Below are positions 21,463 through 31,630 of a DNA stretch of 64,000 nt, piece by piece. This DNA is from Hyposmocoma kahamanoa. Lineage: Eukaryota > Arthropoda > Insecta > Lepidoptera > Cosmopterigidae. The translations under genes were made by a program, and so were the position numbers. Each line of letters starts with the position of its first letter. The stretch's first letter is position 1. Location of the stretch: NCBI RefSeq assembly GCF_003589595.1, contig NW_020653851.1, forward strand, positions 21,135,274 through 21,199,273, in the 5' to 3' direction. The notes below the pieces were generated by a model, which did no database searches, was not told where the DNA came from, and saw nothing but the letters and a program-made list of their open reading frames with translations.

Positions 21463-21945
21463 TTATAAAATGTAACCTCCATCACACCTGATGGAAAGTG
21501 ACGATGAGGTCGACGACGGAGCATGCACACCTAAATAATCTCTATTCACTCTCGCCTTGAAGAGGCCCAAGTTATAATGTTCACGAAACAAGTCTGCAGG
21601 CAGGGAATTCCAATCTATTGCCATTTGCCATATAAATGAGGAAGTGTAACGCTTCGTGCGAATCTTTGGAATATCCACAACATAGGGGCGGAACCCAAGC
21701 CTACGCCTAGTCCCCCGGTGATGGAAAGGGGAAGGCGGAATTGAATCGTGTAATTCCATCGCACACTCTCCGTGACATAACCTGTAAAATACCGATAAGC
21801 AGGCAACTTTACGACGGTGTTCAAGGCTCTGCAGCTTCGTATCTACTAATTCCGAGTCACCTATAAGTTTCTTGGCACGGTTGTCAATGGAATCCAAGGT
21901 GGCCAGTTGGTATGTAGCAGAGCCATCGGTAACCTATCACAAAGT
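21463..21945 (-). pseudogene. LINE (Jockey/RTE-like) C-terminal ORF fragment
   Basis: The minus-strand frame is open for about 144 codons: LDSIDNRAKKLIG, LEHRRKVACLSVFYRLCHGE, then WQMAIDWNSLPADLFREHYN and LGLFKARVNRDYL. This is the conserved tail of a common insect non-LTR retrotransposon (…L-x-x-R-x-x-V-x-x-L-x-x-F-Y-R…W-N-x-L-P). Reading upstream of 21897 it stays open as QLAT until a stop near 21945, which marks the 5' truncation. It is a 5'-truncated copy with an intact last segment and no catalytic region. Confidence 0.75.
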
Positions 21946-22059
21946 CGAAAATTTTTTTGTCGGAAATAACGTTTGTTCGAATTTTCATTACACCGAAAAC
22001 CGAATTATAACGAAACAGTTGGCCTTTCAGGATATGTTGAATATTTATCGCAGACACGA

Positions 22060-22081
22060 TTAGGTTCGGTTAGGTTAGGTT
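22060..22081 (+). repeat. Short TTAGG telomere-like run
   Basis: TTAGGTTCGG then TTAGGTTAGG: four units, one with a substitution. TTAGG is the usual insect telomere repeat. It lies directly upstream of an R1-like LINE tail. Confidence 0.7.
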
Positions 22082-22560
22082 GAGTTTTTTTCAGGCGATG
22101 GTCTCCTTCTGCGAGGACGTGATGTCGCAGAAGGAGATAGCCGAACGGCTCCGCGAAGACAGCGCCCTCTCGGACCCCATTCGGCGTCGGCGGAGAGAAC
22201 GCACGCGACGGCTCTTCGCCGACCGCCTGCGTCCCATCAGCGGAGTCCAACAGGGTGCGGGGTTGGGAGACCCTGCCCCTGCATTGCACAGACCTCCGCC
22301 GCCGGTAGATGCCCCAAATGTTCCGGGGCATCTCCGTGCAGGTAGCCCCCCATGATTAAGGGGGGGATGGTGTAGGGGTCCGCGCAAAGGCGGACGAGCA
22401 CCACCGAAGTCGCGGTAGCATCTGAAAGGGACCCCGCGGCTCCGGCGCCAGGTGCGCGCAGGAACATCGTGAGGTTTTTAGTGGGTATGCTCTTGGGGAT
22501 CGTCATAGTCCCCAGGAGAGAGTCCCACATATCCCCGCCGTCTCCCAGCGGGGACCAAAA
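22082..22560 (+). pseudogene. R1-clade-like LINE, ORF2 C-terminus and 3' UTR
   Basis: A GC-rich frame reads AMVSFCEDVMSQKEIAERL, then an Arg-rich tail RRRRRERTRRLF. The F-C-x-x-V-M-x-x-K-E-x-A-E-R motif is the C-terminal signature I associate with R1-clade LINEs (R1, TRAS, SART, Waldo). The following GC-rich UTR contains TTTTTAGTGGGTATGC and AGAGTCCCACATA, typical of these elements. The rest of the LINE is missing. Composition differs sharply from the AT-rich surroundings. Confidence 0.6.
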
Positions 22561-22683
22561 AAGGGATTTCGACCAAACGTTATTTCTGGAAAATGTCATT
22601 TCGGACTAACCAAAGCCATCCCAAGGGTGGCAGCAGTACTCCATGCACAACCGGACTTGTGCTTGGTACAGCTGAAGCGACTG

Positions 22684-22882
22684 AGCCAAAAATTATTAAT
22701 AACAAAGGTCGAACACTTACAAAAATTCGTTCGATCCAGCTGGATTTGAACCAGAACCAGCAGCTCGGGCAATCCGTGACAGTTGCCACGGAACGAACCA
22801 GATACGAATTTTCCTATGTGCTTCTTGCAGGTTTTTAATGACTTTTTTGCCGTAGCGCCATCTGTGAGAAAGAGATTCTACA
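22684..22882 (-). mobile_element. tRNA-containing repeat family S3, copy 2
   Basis: The minus strand carries a degraded B-box region (GGTTCAAATCCAGC) and the 5' extension ending in a TAGCGCCATCTGTGAGAAA-type block on the plus strand at about 22853-22871. It matches copies at 18790, 42505 and 57425. Confidence 0.6.
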
Positions 22883-23313
22883 ACTTGTTTACTTTCTGAA
22901 CTGACAAAGCATTCCACTCCAATGGTTTAATTTATTAGAAGCGCCCTTCGGCTCTTGGCATCTTGACTTGAACGTGTTAATTTTTGAACTTTGGTATTCA
23001 ATGTTCCTCTTTACTCAGCTGTCCCCGGGCGATTTAGTTAATGTAGACACCGGATTCGAGGAGTCATTACGGAAGCAATTTTGTGGAACAACTAATTTTC
23101 TGTTAAGTAACTTGTAATGTTTCAAGAAGCGATATTCGAAATTGCTTTGTGGTAAGAACCCTTTTAATTTCCATAAGCACATGATTGATTACGGAATGTG
23201 AAACAATTTAGGTAACAACTTACTAATAGTATTGTTTTTCTGCTCCTGTACTTTAATCTGTCAATTATAATTTCATAAACCGTATCTTAAAGGCGCTCTT
23301 TTAAGTTCTGAAT

Positions 23314-23807
23314 CATCGGGTATATAACCAGAAATAGAGACGAAATGTCGATTTATTTGTTTGAAAACTATTCTGCCACATTATTACTGTGACAACTGCG
23401 CTCCGATTGGCTAGCCCGAGTTCGAAACAGTAGACGGGTGTCGTCAACTGTTTCACTTCAAATCGACCAGTTAACTTGAGATTTGCTATAATGGACGAAA
23501 TTGCAAAATTACATATTTAATATTTCATTACCGATGAAATGTGATTCCGTTTGTTTTGTAATTAGATGTTTTGCTGTTTTTCCCACACCACCGAATGAAA
23601 TAGCCCCCATTGATAAAGATATTATCTTTATTACAATAAATACAGAATATTTTTTGTAATAAACGGAGACGTACGCACAGGTCAGTAGTTGGCCTGTCTA
23701 TATTTCAGTGCAAACGAGAGTTGATATTTATAACAGCTGTATCGCTAATGTGTTACCAGGAATATTTGGCCCTTATTTCGTCTCTATTTCTGGTTATATA
23801 CTCGATG
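23314..23807. mobile_element. 494-bp TIR element with 8-bp target duplication
   Basis: The ends 23314-23346 and 23775-23807 are inverted 33-mers with one mismatch, starting CATCGGGTATATAACCAGAA. Direct repeats TTCTGAAT flank both sides (23306-23313 and 23808-23815). An 8-bp duplication and CA-starting termini fit a P-type or hAT-type non-autonomous element. No transposase remnant is recognisable inside. Confidence 0.85.
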
Positions 23808-24099
23808 TTCTGAATCAAAATTTTATTGTCTGTGCTAGTCACCATTGAGCAGAAAAAGTTCATCAGTTCTATAAACTTAACTAAAATGAGTGTTATAGTA
23901 CTGTACGTACATAGAACTTTCAAAAACAGAACGTCTTATTTTTGCTAATTAAAATATCAATTAGAATGCTACTCAAGCGCTCCAACTGGTCTAAAATAAT
24001 GGTTAAATTGGTCTTAAAGAAATCATATTCATAAAAATATGACTGGTTAAAATATACGCGGCACTTGGCCACTTCTTTTTCATCTCTTTGGTTTTTTGT

Positions 24100-24400
24100 T
24101 TTGTAGTGTTTGTTAGGCTTTCGCCTAAATATTTATTTATGTATTTATCTCATATTGCACACATACATATAAAAAGGCCTTAAAATAAAATTTAGTATCG
24201 TACATAACCCAGTCAGAGTGTTGCAAATAAGCTTAAAAACTAAATCTACAAATTATTAATAAATTTTAATTAATAATTGTTTTAAAATTAAATTGAACGA
24301 CGTTAACTTTCCGTTAGTCTTTCCTTTATTTTTCACACATAAACTCATTTAACGAATAATATGATTCGTGAACAAGATATTGCTTCAATCTCTTTTTAAA
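24100..24400 (-). pseudogene. CR1/Jockey-like LINE 3' end
   Basis: The minus strand ends NAFKKRLKQYLVHESYYSLN then EFMCEK and a stop. The F-K-x-R-L-K…Y-Y-S-x-x-E-F ending is typical of this LINE group. A 3' UTR of about 200 bases follows toward 24100. Only the extreme C-terminus remains. Confidence 0.55.
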
Positions 24401-25184
24401 TGCATTAATATATATATGACGAATAAATTCATTTGTTGTCAAAATATATATTAAACATTGGTCATGTTTCATTATTTTGTGAACTCGTAGAAAAAGTATT
24501 GTATGCAATCATTACATAATTAGCTTTTAAAATCTGTTACCTATTGCTTAGGCCACTCGGCGAAGCCTCATCACGCAACGATTGCATAAAATACTATTTT
24601 GTTAAAAAAAGGTCACAAAGGCCTTCCGCTTCTCGCATCCAGAGGATTCTAGTAACCGTCATAAGGTCATAGGTCTACCGTGTGGGGTGGTCTGCCTACA
24701 CTGTGTCTTCTAATACGCGATCAGCACTAAAAAATTCTTAGGCCCTACCGACCATCTTTTCTGGAAGCGATATGCCCCGCCTCCTGTCAATTCAATTTAG
24801 GATTTTTTTGGGCCACGTCGATTACTATCGCAAGTTAGATGCATGCATGCTGAGCGGTGAGGTGGGCACTGCATTGTTAACTACATTTTCAGCGAATAAA
24901 TATCTTGTATTCTTGAGACATAGTGGTTAGATAGTATCTAACGTTCTATGCAATTAAAAACCATTTATCTTCATAGGAAAATGAAACTATTTTTTCGGAT
25001 CTAAAATTGTGTATATTTGTTTCACTTCCAATCTGTAGCATGTACAAAAACCAAAGAGTTCCAGATTTCATTTCATAAAAGAAATTACTAATTGAATAAA
25101 CTGAAACGTTTCTGTGTGCGTTCTCCAAAAAGTATCCGATAGAAAAGACTGTAACAGATTTTCAATAACTTTTTTATACAGAAA
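24401..25184. other. No confident gene
   Basis: GC-richer sequence at about 24600-24850 (for example TGTGGGGTGGTCTGCC) looks like retroelement 3' UTR, but no protein motif supports this. The remainder is AT-rich, with a family T fragment near 24958-25020. Confidence 0.35.
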
Positions 25185-25470
25185 AAAAACGACCTTAAAA
25201 GTTCCTGGAATTTCATATATTTGCCAAGTTTTATTGAAATAGGATACCGGAAAGTACGCGAAACTGAATTCATCCCCTAGTTTGCCACCCTCAAAGGTGA
25301 AATGTTTTCTTCAAATTTAAATGGAACTAATACTGAGGTACCCTTTTTACAAGAAAAAAATTTTATTTTATTTTAAATATTTTTACAGATGCGCCGGAGT
25401 TATCGCGTAACATAAATACTAAAAAAATACAATCGAATTGAAAACCTCCTCCTTCTTTTGAAATCGGTTA
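25185..25470 (+). repeat. Family F repeat copy
   Basis: From AAAACGACCTTAAAAGTTCC to AACCTCCTCCTTCTTTTGAA. It shares AGTACGCGAAACTGAATTCA, CTAGTTTGCCACCCT and GAGTTATCGCGTAACATA with the other copies. Confidence 0.6.
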
Positions 25471-26020
25471 AAAATATAAACGAATTTAAAAAGCATTAAA
25501 TTATGTAAATAAATAAATAAAATTAAAATGTTTTTCTCAACTGTTAGCACGTGTAGGTAAGTCAATATTTACATACTAATGAAACTAGTGCATATTTTCG
25601 AGAATTACTAATAAACACCACGAGAACATGTATTGCATAAGAAACAAAATTATGTGGTATGTCAAACCCTCAAGTCTCAATTGCCCTGCATAAGTATGGT
25701 TACACATTAGCCTAAGTGAGTTATTACCATCAGCCTGCTGTCTCTTCCAGGCACGCCACAAACTCTTCTGATTTATGTATCCAGTCACTTTCAGCTATTT
25801 TGCGCAAATTGCTGAGCCATTTTGGCGTAAGTTGCGCGCGCCCAGACACCCAATAGCTTGTTTTTAGATTTATAATAACGTTTAGAATAATTAAACTACC
25901 GACGAATTTTAAACGTGACCGAAACGAAATTTGGAATTGACCACGAACTTTTTGGTTAAGGATAACATCGTAAGGACACCTACACACATCTGCAAAGCAA
26001 TTTAATTAATTATATAATAA

Positions 26021-27105
26021 TAAATAACGCACACATTCATAGCCCCGCTCCAGGAAAACCCTGTGCCGCGGGTGCCATGGACACACACATAAAACACTAC
26101 AAATTACACACAAATTCACGAGATAAATAAATGTAGTAATTAGTAGATTCAGGCGTTACTTGGCGGAAGTACATGTTAATAAAAATGGAAGTAAATTAAT
26201 TTGCTACACCGCGAACCCAGTGAAGGTAATATCGTGCAAAATAGCTGCGCTTGTATTGAATATTTTTTCATGCAGTTAATTATCCCACTATCCCTTCCCA
26301 TAAAATTAATAAAATAAATAACACAAGCGCTACTGCAGTCACAAACCACCACCAAGAATATACCCGACACGTGTTTCGTCTCTAAACGAGGCATCCTCAG
26401 GGGCTGTTGACTGCTCGACACTCGGCCGACGAGTCAGCCCACTTTTGAAGGACACTTTGCAGTTGGCCGCTGATGGCCTTGACTGCGCCACCGAAAGAAA
26501 AGGGCGAACTGAAGAGCTGAAGGCTCACAACCCGTAAAATATACTTAAAACGAAGTAGCGGGCCTGAGGGCGCCCAAGTGGACACGGACATCGGCTCAAG
26601 GTGCTACTGAAGACTTCCGCCAGAAATGCTATAGGAGAGGATCTATCTATGTATGTGCTGAAATTAGATGCTCTAGGACCTTGCCGGCGAGGACGGTTGG
26701 TGCGTGTGGAGATGAAGGACTGATGTGCGATCTAGTTGGCCTTCAAAGTGGTGAGAGTGATAGGGTCGTCAGATTCGTTAAGGATTTCCCTTGGTAGAGG
26801 GGGTCCTACGTACGCGGTGCAGGTGTTCCCTGAGGGGGTCGTGATTGGATGCAGCCACCACGAGGGGGTTCTGGTGGTGAGGAGCAGAGTCGAAGTATTT
26901 CTTCGATGCCTGTTTCATGAATTGGGCTAAGTGAGCCCGTTCAGAACGGTTGGTATATTTATACCCCGCTACCCCCAGTGTTGCTATTGTTGAATATATA
27001 TAAATAAATGTAGGCCATGTAAATATTTCTCCCGGCCCAGGAATCGAACCAGGTACCTCTGCGTAGCAGTCCAGCATGGTAACCGTTCGGCCACTGAGGC
27101 AGTTA
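26021..27105 (-). mobile_element. SINE S1 split by a retroelement insertion
   Basis: The 3' part (26021-26136, with GTGCCATGGACACACACA and the AATAACGCACAC tail side) and the 5' tRNA-like part (27001-27105, with the reverse of a B box, GGAATCGAACC) lie on the same strand. Together they make one SINE. The break falls within ATAAATAAATGTAG, which is present on both sides of the insert. Confidence 0.85.
26137..26999 (-). mobile_element. 863-bp Penelope-like retroelement insert
   Basis: The insert is bounded by a 14-bp direct repeat (26123-26136 and 27000-27013), the long duplication expected from target-primed retrotransposition. The minus strand begins with a TATA-like GTATAAATA region and a frame containing KKYFDSAPHHQNPLVVAASN. 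It ends with AACGCCTGAATCTACTAATT. At 26394-26400, reading leftward, it has CTGAGGA, then a short stem-loop, CGAAAC and GTGTC, resembling the hammerhead ribozyme core reported in Penelope-like elements. No reverse transcriptase or GIY-YIG domain is present, so this copy is non-autonomous or internally deleted. Penelope-like is inference; retroelement insertion is well supported. Confidence 0.6.
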
Positions 27106-27205
27106 AAATGATGTGTGTGAAGTTCCCAATCCGCTGTAGCCCGCATCGCAAGTACAGTCAAAGTTAAAGTCAAATTATTTGTTCACCAAGACAACACAGT
27201 ATAGT

Positions 27206-27430
27206 TTTAACTGCCTCTGTGGCCGAACGGTTACCATGCCGGACTGCCACGCAGAGGTCCCAGGTTCGATTCCCGGGCCGGGAGAAATATTTGTATGGCC
27301 TACATTTATTTCTCTCGTGAGTTTGGGTGTAATTTGTGGTTGTCTATGTGTGTCCATAGCACCCGCGACACAGGGTTTCCCTAGTGCGGGGCTATGTTGA
27401 GTGTGTGCGTTATTATTATTATTATTATTA
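27206..27430 (+). mobile_element. SINE S1, full-length reference copy
   Basis: The head reads ACTGCCTCTGTGGCCGAACG with A box TGGCCGAACGG. The B box GGTTCGATTCC lies at about 27263. The body is ATATTTGTATGGCCTACATT, and the tail is (TTA)n at about 27411-27430. This is the best-preserved copy in the window. It lies head-to-head with the split copy ending at 27105, about 100 bases away. Pol III internal promoter; no coding function. Confidence 0.9.
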
Positions 27431-27543
27431 CAGTACATTGCCTATAGGTAAGTCAAATTACAGAGAATACAGACTTAAATTATACAGGTATACATAATAG
27501 TAAAGTCTTAACATTATGATTTTTTAAGACAATGAATATTCAC

Positions 27544-27955
27544 TTAGATTTGAATCCATAAATTCGTTGATTTTTTGAAAGCGTGATTTTCAAAGTAAAA
27601 TTTTAACGTTTGCTTGCATGTAGCCATTTCCAAGTCACATACACTAACTGGTAGTTTATTGTACATATTAATTTTTATATGTACGCCCTGTTTTAACGTT
27701 TTTACTAATCTGGTTTTATTTGTTACTAGTTTATGTTTACTTCTCGTGTTATATGTATGTATGTCTGATATCTTCGCCATATCATTTTTTGTTTCATGTG
27801 TCTCTAGTAGTGATGTATATATACAATGAAATTACAGTCATTATTCTATATTTAACAAAGTACTCTCTAGCAGATACACGTTTGTGAATACCTGCGATAA
27901 TTCGTATTGCTCGAATTTCCCCAGACAGTTAAAACAGTCCAAACCCTCTCATTGT
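27544..27955 (-). pseudogene. CR1/Jockey-like LINE C-terminal fragment
   Basis: The minus strand gives RAIRIIAGIHKRVSAREYF and RIMTVISLYIY. After a frame change it gives HTYNTRSKHKLVTNKTRL and MYNKLPVSV. These are the Q-K-R-A-I-R…, Y-N-T-R… and Y-N-K-L-P landmarks of this LINE group. Stops and a frameshift near 27800 show decay. The fragment is diverged from the copy at 9783. Confidence 0.75.
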
Positions 27956-28248
27956 GAGAAGAAAAGTGTGCTTAGAGTGGGACTATATGCTGTAATTTGA
28001 CCTAATAAAGAACTTGAATTTATTTTTGAAATAGTTTGGAAAGCTCGTTTCTTTCTGGGATTTCAGAAACCATATTGAGTTTGGTTTTTTTTTTCAGAAA
28101 TGCGGGATTGAAACTAGTTTGAAAACCCTAGTCATGACATACGAACGCCCGAAGCTGATACGTGTTTTACTAATCACCTGGCTCTACAATCTGTAAGCTC
28201 TCACTGTTTATATCCCTTATCAACTATTATGATATAGTTATTTTTGAT

Positions 28249-28720
28249 ACAAGTGCGGAAAGTTAGTCATTATTCACGAGACTCGAGACAAGTGAAAATG
28301 ACAAATCTGCACGCATATCAAACGACGTTTTTTAATACATTTGAGAAAAAACTAGACTGAAAGTAAAGTAAAATAGTATTTAAAAAAACTCATTTTATTT
28401 TTTTCTGATAAAAATTCAGACCACTATTGCAACTGTTGCCAGTATTCAGCCACATTAAAATTACTATTCTAGTGGCGCGGCGCCCAGCGGTCTCGCGTAA
28501 TAGGTGAATATTTGTATCCGGTCATTGTTAATACTCAATCAGCCATCTTTATGGAAAATATTTTGGTATTTTTTAATGTAACCCGTTGTTTTATAAAACA
28601 CTTATGCAATTTAAACAAATAAGATGTTTCTAATCAAATATAAGTTTTAATGACGAATGCCTTACGTCACAAAGCACATAAATTTTAAATAAATATACAA
28701 TCTCTTTAGAAAACGAAGAA
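28249..28720 (+). repeat. Family G element, copy 1
   Basis: It starts ACAAGTGCGGAAAGTTAGTC and includes CAAATCTGCACG, AAACGACGTTTTTTAA and TACGTCACAAAGCACATAAA. All of these occur reversed and in the opposite order at 38930-39572. The far end is unclear here. Confidence 0.6.
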
Positions 28721-29099
28721 AAAGCCAAGATACAAACGACTCTTTATTTCGTCCTAATAAAAATCAAACCAAATCCAAAAACAAAAGACAACTCAAAATA
28801 GACATTCTGTCAGTCGGCCGCCAACTGGCCAGTTATACCAAGCAGGCGGCGTCAAAGAAGGTCATAACATTCCCATCTCCAGTATTGCAAGGCAATACTC
28901 AGTCAACTCAGTCTTAGTCAAGTCAAGTTAGTCTTGACCGGACCAATGTCAGTCTGTCGGATCTGTGTTGGTCGGATCATAAGTCACCTATGATAAAGCT
29001 CAGATAAAGAAAAAAGAAAAGGTCGGGAGGTGAAGAAGTCAAGTCTCAAGTAAAAGTCAATTCGAGTTAGTCGGAGTCTGTACAGGTTGTAAGTCTAGT

Positions 29100-30600
29100 C
29101 GGCACAGTTTTATCACGGGTCCTTTTATATATCCCTGTTATGGTCTTTACCTCAACAACCCCAACCTGTCCGTCTGAGCCAGGATAAGTCCGAATCACTA
29201 TTCCCTTCGGCCAGCAATTTCATGGTTACTGGTCATCACAAACTATCACGATGTTGCCAATCTTTAGAGATTCTACCCTCGCGAACCATTTACCACGTTT
29301 TGTAAGGGTTGGCAAATATTTTTTAAGCCACCTCTCCCAAAGTAAGTCGGTGAACCTTTGAGACTGTCGCCACGATTTACGAAGTATTCTATAGAGTGTA
29401 TCTGTAAAACCCTCGACAGTCTGAGTGGTAAAGTCAGTTTGCCCTACAAACAAGAAATGATTGGGGGTCAGAGGAAGATCACCACAATGTTCAAGGGGAA
29501 CGTGAGTCAAAGGCCGGCCATAAGCTCGTCATCAATCATTATTGACCATAAGCTCAGCTTCAGCCAGCAGGGTTGGCAAGGTCTGTTCTGATAGAAACTG
29601 CTCTTTTATAGTTACCCTTAGCGTGGTCTTCACCGATCGCACCATCCTCTCCCAACATACACCGTGATAAGGAGAATTTGGGTATATGAACTTCCATTCG
29701 ATACGACGAATACTGAAAAATTTATTTAATCGGGAGAGGTGTTCCGCGTCGTGCAAGGAAACGTCTTATAGCCATAATGGCGCTATCAGTGGTAAGGTCT
29801 TGGACGAGTTCAATGTGAATGGCACGGATGGTTTCGCTTTTCGTGTCGTCGGCCTGTCTTAATAGACATTGGACCGAAATAATCTAAGCCAGTGCATGCT
29901 CGAAAAACTGCTCTGATAGCAGAATGTGCGCGGAATATCCAAAACTTTTGTCTAAGATTATTAAGGACCTTTTCTTTGCCACTATGAGCTGCATCTTTAT
30001 GATACTGATTAATCAATAACTTAACAAAATTGTCATTTGGATGAAGAAGAATCGGGTTACTGATGTCAAAGCTGGCGTTAGACGCGTCGACGCGACCGCG
30101 AGCACGAACAAGTCCGTCAGAATCCAGAAAAGGAATAAGTTGATAAAGGCGACTGCTTTTGTTAACTGCACCTTTCGTCTGTAATGTGTGGAAATCACTC
30201 GGAAACGATTTCGCTTGGCTGTCTTTTAAAAGTACAAGTTCTGCTTCTTTAATCTCGTCGGCAATTAGCTCACCGTCGCGATGTGATGTTCTGTTAATAA
30301 GGTTATTTTTTAATCTTAAGTTTCAAGCTGTCGCTCGCACAATTCGCCAGTAATTTGAAAAACGAGAGACGTCGGGTAAGGCAACATTTTTGTAGTCAGT
30401 TATGAGTAGAATAATTTCTGGGTCCAATTCACTGCTCGATTCAATGATGTTCTCGCCTGGCCATTGACATTCGTCATGTCTAAGAAAGTCTGGTCCATTC
30501 ATCCAAAGAGCGCTTACATCATTAGGTGTATCTCTTGTAGCAAAATCGGCGTGATTGAATTGAGTAGGCACCCACCTCCAACTACAAAGGGCTTGTACCG
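29100..30600 (-). pseudogene. BEL/Pao LTR retrotransposon pol, decayed 3' part
   Basis: Read on the minus strand from 30600 down. First comes WRWVPTQFNHADFATRDTPN, the segment between RNase H and integrase. Next is the integrase zinc-binding region with H..H (QYHKDAAHSG) and a degraded C..C, followed by GLDYFGPM carrying the first catalytic Asp. The core ends at CWERMVRSVKTTLR with the catalytic Glu. A DUF5641-type domain follows with LTPNHFL, ERWLKKYLP and a WPKG motif near 29200. The middle Asp segment of the integrase core is missing through deletion. Frameshifts and stops (for example two near 29220) separate the parts. Gag, protease and most RT are absent. It is a dead element; family assignment is confident. 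Confidence 0.85.
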
Positions 30601-30943
30601 TCCAGCATCAGATTAAATCCAGTTCAGACCAAATCAAGTCAGACTAATATACCACACGGCAAATTTCAAGGTCAATGTATTTTTTAATATTGTATTTTAG
30701 CAGTCAGTTGCTATTTCTAATTAAAAATCGGACTGTATGTATATAGATATTGTAAGATTCTAGCTCTATTGGCAGGCGAATTATCATTCGAAATCATTCT
30801 TTACTAAGGAACTAGCTAGTTATGAAAGAACTATCCGGGTTTTCCTAGTTCGGAACGAGGCACTTTACCTAATTGATGCTATACTCAGACCTCCGGTAAA
30901 AACTTTTCAAATAACTATAAGAATCAAACTGGGTCACCTTGTC

Positions 30944-31235
30944 AATATCGAGTAACGGGACGAATAAGTTGTGCGCCTGATGGTAAGCTACTCGGCTGTC
31001 CATAACAGGTGCAGTGCCACTCAGAGCTTTAAATCGCAAAGATCTGAGTGGCACTGCCACTGCGTCCATCACCCTGAGGCATAAGTTGACAAGTTCCATG
31101 TGCCTGTAATTTCACCAGCACCCTTACCCTTCAAAATCGGAACGCGGTTATGCTAATATTATTGCTTGGCGGCAGGAATAGGTAAGGCGGCAGTACTTCC
31201 CTGGATGAACCTGTCACAAGGAGGTCTACAGCTAC
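30944..31235 (-). repeat. Family B repeat, full-length copy
   Basis: From ATCGAGTAACGGGACGAATA to CAAGGAGGTCTACAGCTAC. The internal hairpin arms CAGTGCCACTCAGA and TCTGAGTGGCACTG are perfect in this copy (about 31012-31058). Confidence 0.7.
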
Positions 31236-31589
31236 TAAAAACTAATAGAAAATAAAATTGAGTCAAAAGAGGCAAAAAGGTTATAGACTCAGCATTGCTG
31301 ATTTTCAGTCCACCATTGTAACTAGCTGTTCGTTTACTGCACCAAGCCAATATGCGGAGTGTACACCAAGTATTTATATCTACCTTCAGTAATAACTAGT
31401 AATAAGTTACTTAAAAATTGAGGACCAATTAATTGTTACTCGATTTCTGTACAGATAGAATCTGTTGCTTACATCGTCATTAAAAGTAGCGTTTTTATAC
31501 GTTATCCTATTTAAAATATGAGGTGTGAAGTGGGATCTTGTAGAAATGCAGGGTGGAGGTAGCTAGGGCAGTGATTGTGTCAACACTGC

Positions 31590-31630
31590 ACCAGGTTCAG
31601 TAGCAGTACTGCCACCTTATCTATTTCGGG
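31590..31630 (+). repeat. Family B left-end fragment
   Basis: GTAGCAGTACTGCCACCTTA followed by TCTATTTCGG matches the family left end only. Confidence 0.45.

Noticed and set aside
22091..22599. GC-rich minus-strand frames over the R1-like tail
   Set aside because: Antisense shadows of the LINE C-terminus and UTR.
26778..27173. 131-codon minus-strand frame
   Set aside because: It joins SINE S1 head sequence to the Penelope-like insert across the insertion junction.
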